The notes under the pieces were generated by a model that searched no databases, was not told where the DNA came from, and was given only the letters and a program-made list of their open reading frames with translations. From Moringa oleifera (taxonomy: Eukaryota; Streptophyta; Magnoliopsida; Brassicales; Moringaceae), in contig JAJFZO010000034.1 in NCBI GenBank assembly GCA_021397835.1, positions 7,159,001-7,223,000 of the forward strand: DNA of 64,000 nt. Reading direction: 5' to 3'. The translations under genes and the position numbers were made by a program. Each line of letters begins with the position of its first letter. Within the stretch, counting starts at the first letter, position 1. Shown piece by piece: positions 62,271 to 64,000 of the stretch.

Positions 62271-62714
62271 GCGTAGTTATACAGGAATTTGAAATTCAAG
62301 TCGTAGAACTTTCATCTAAATCCAGTTGTTATTAGTGATGAAAGAATTTCTATGCTAGTGCATCAAACTTCTCCAACATTGGATGGAAACTGATTAGGTT
62401 CTAAATTCAATAGTAATTGAAGGAAAATAAATAGAGCAAGCTCCAAGCACTGTGTTATAATGTAGACTGCAAAAACAGTAGTGAAACGAACAAAAGAAAA
62501 CAGAGACAATCAGAGAAGCAGAATGCTATCTGTCCAGTGCCTTCAACCACCCCAATTCACCCAATTCACCCCCATGATCCGCCCCTCCCCTGCACCATCC
62601 TCCATTCCCTTCATATTCCTCTCTCTTTCATGATTGCAGACTCGTCTTCACCAGTGTCCCGCTGCCAAGTGCCGATTCTGTTGGAGCCACCCATAACAAT
62701 ATCTTCCAATTAAG

Positions 62715-63092
62715 ACTTGGTAATTTGAAAATGCTTTCCAATTAAGACTTTCATCCAAATCCAGTCGTTATTAGTAATGAAAATATTTTTATGCTACTGC
62801 TTTTATGGGAAAGGTTGTCTTATTGCAGCTGCTCCTATGGAACTTCTCCAACATTGGATGGAAACTTTACCTATAATTTTTCTTTGGTAGGAAGAGAGAG
62901 GGACAGAAAGATGGAGGAGTACAAGCCGATAGAGGGAGTAATCTGTCATTTTTTAGGTGCCATTTAGAGGGACTTTTCCTTTCTCCAATGGATTTTTTTA
63001 TGGTGTTTAAAATGCTAGTGCTATCTGATTTTCAAATCTCATAGTTGTTGAAGGCATGCCGTAGTGTTAGATCATTTCATGTTTACATAATT
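62715..63092. repeat. Gene X leader repeat, member 4 of 4
   Basis: Close partner of 18640-19015; about 2% different by eye. Confidence 0.8.
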
Positions 63093-63728
63093 TATTGGCT
63101 TCACCTGTTCATCCAGTGGAATCTTTCGATCATTGTTTCCAGTTTTCTCCAGATTTATCCCAGAAGCTTTGAACTGGCTGGTTGCTTGGCTGGTTTCTCT
63201 AGGTTTCCCTTCTGAAAGTAACCTTACTCTCATTAGGTAATGAGGAGACACCATTGCTGGACACCATTACTCTCATTCTGGTTTCAATTGTTAAGTTCCT
63301 TCTTTCATCATTCTGTTTTTAATTGGTCCCAACTTTTGGCCTATACCTGCTTGTTAATATCATAGAAGGGTATTTGATGAATAGGATAGCCTATAAACAC
63401 TTGTTGAATATAGCTATTGGAGAAATATTCATAACTTAGTCTTTCTCAGTTGACCGTTTTCTTTTAGTTTAGTCTCCATTCTAATCATCAAGAGAATGAG
63501 AAAGCACCTTGGCTCTGTCAAAAGTTGGACATAGCTGAGCTTGGTTCTTGTGTTCTTGACCATGAAGTTTCAACAAGACCTAAAGTGTGATTGTATAGTT
63601 TGTCCTTGCCTGTTTTATGTCTTGCTTTTGTATACATGTCAGGCCATGCTACTATTATGTGTTTGCCTTGTCTACTTTTTGCATCATGTCAATTTTGCCA
63701 AAACTTCGGTTTGTGCAATATTTCCCAG

Positions 63729-64000
63729 GCAATGCCCAACACAGACTGGGATAACATCATTAAAGAGAATTTCTCATTTGCTTTTAATTCAGTTGTACAT
63801 GTTCAAGAAGTACTGGCTTTGAGTGATCAATCTGGTTGTGACGAGTAAATAACCACCTAATTAAGTTTAAAGCTCCACAGTAATTTTTGTGATAGATAAT
63901 TTTTTATTCTAGCAGGATAAAATGGAAAACAGTGGACTGGAGTTTGTTGAACGAGTCTCTTACTGCGCTAATAAAGGTCGAATAGCTGGTACCCCTTTTT
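63729..64000 (+). pseudogene. Gene X, copy B, 5' exons (truncated by window end)
   Basis: Exon 1 at 63729-63845 (ATG 63732, MPNTDWDNIIKENFSFAFNS) and the first 85 bp of exon 2 from 63916 (MENSGLEFVERVSYCANKGR). It has the same anomalous donor (GACGAG then TAAATA) as copy A, so that feature predates the duplication. If the gene is functional in this copy it may use another splice arrangement; the remainder is outside the window. Confidence 0.5.

Overview
The window is plant nuclear DNA, most likely from a eudicot. It is very AT-rich, its gene remains are interrupted by GT-AG introns, and it carries a decayed piece of plastid genome, an endogenous pararetrovirus relic, a hAT transposon and plant-specific gene families (COP1, SnRK2, GH9 endoglucanase, subtilase, PAP/OAS1-like nucleotidyltransferase). 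I found no gene that looks intact from start to stop. Almost every coding signal is a fragment or pseudogene, so this reads as a heterochromatin-like graveyard built by repeated segmental duplication.

Layout. (1) A large duplication pairs the left end (1-about 20 kb, copy A) with the right end (48.9-64 kb, copy B). Matching blocks are 1-1221 with 48945-50165, 6323-7742 with 50273-56292, and 13184-19960 with 56299-64000. Copy A alone holds 1222-6322 and 7743-13183; the latter contains a 2.9-kb nuclear plastid insertion (ycf1 and ndhF across the IRb/SSC junction). Copy B alone holds a 4.6-kb hAT transposon, with 8-bp target duplications and 20-bp terminal inverted repeats, inserted into the pararetrovirus relic. 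Both copies carry a GH9 endoglucanase pseudogene with shared stop codons, and the start of an unrecognised multi-exon gene (here 'gene X').

(2) From 22.4 to 23.7 kb, 30.4 to 32.0 kb and 35.7 to 37.1 kb, and again at both ends (0.1-0.7 and 48.8-49.6 kb), lie fossil 5S rDNA arrays. Recognisable 5S rRNA sequences recur every 250-290 bp between T-rich spacers. At 22.5-23.15 kb a truncated 5S half-unit has become a regular 114-115-bp tandem repeat. The 30-kb and 35-kb arrays belong to a second, tandem segmental duplication (about 28.95-32.6 kb with 34.25-37.56 kb).

(3) Between arrays, 24.37-28.04 kb holds fragments of three unrelated genes on the same strand, introns retained: a SnRK2 kinase, a subtilisin-like protease and a DExH-box RNA helicase. 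This pattern suggests DNA-level capture of gene fragments. (4) From 42.4 to 48.1 kb on the minus strand are a frameshifted C-terminal part of a PAP/OAS1-type nucleotidyltransferase gene and, behind it, a COP1 first exon whose RING finger is interrupted by a stop.

The most notable signal is that one ancestral unit (gene X leader, gene X exons, 5S array) seems to have been copied several times, with gene X exons deleted at the same junction in two of the copies. Nothing here acts as an operon or pathway; the relationships are evolutionary. Assignments rest on reading translations against remembered family features, not on database searches.
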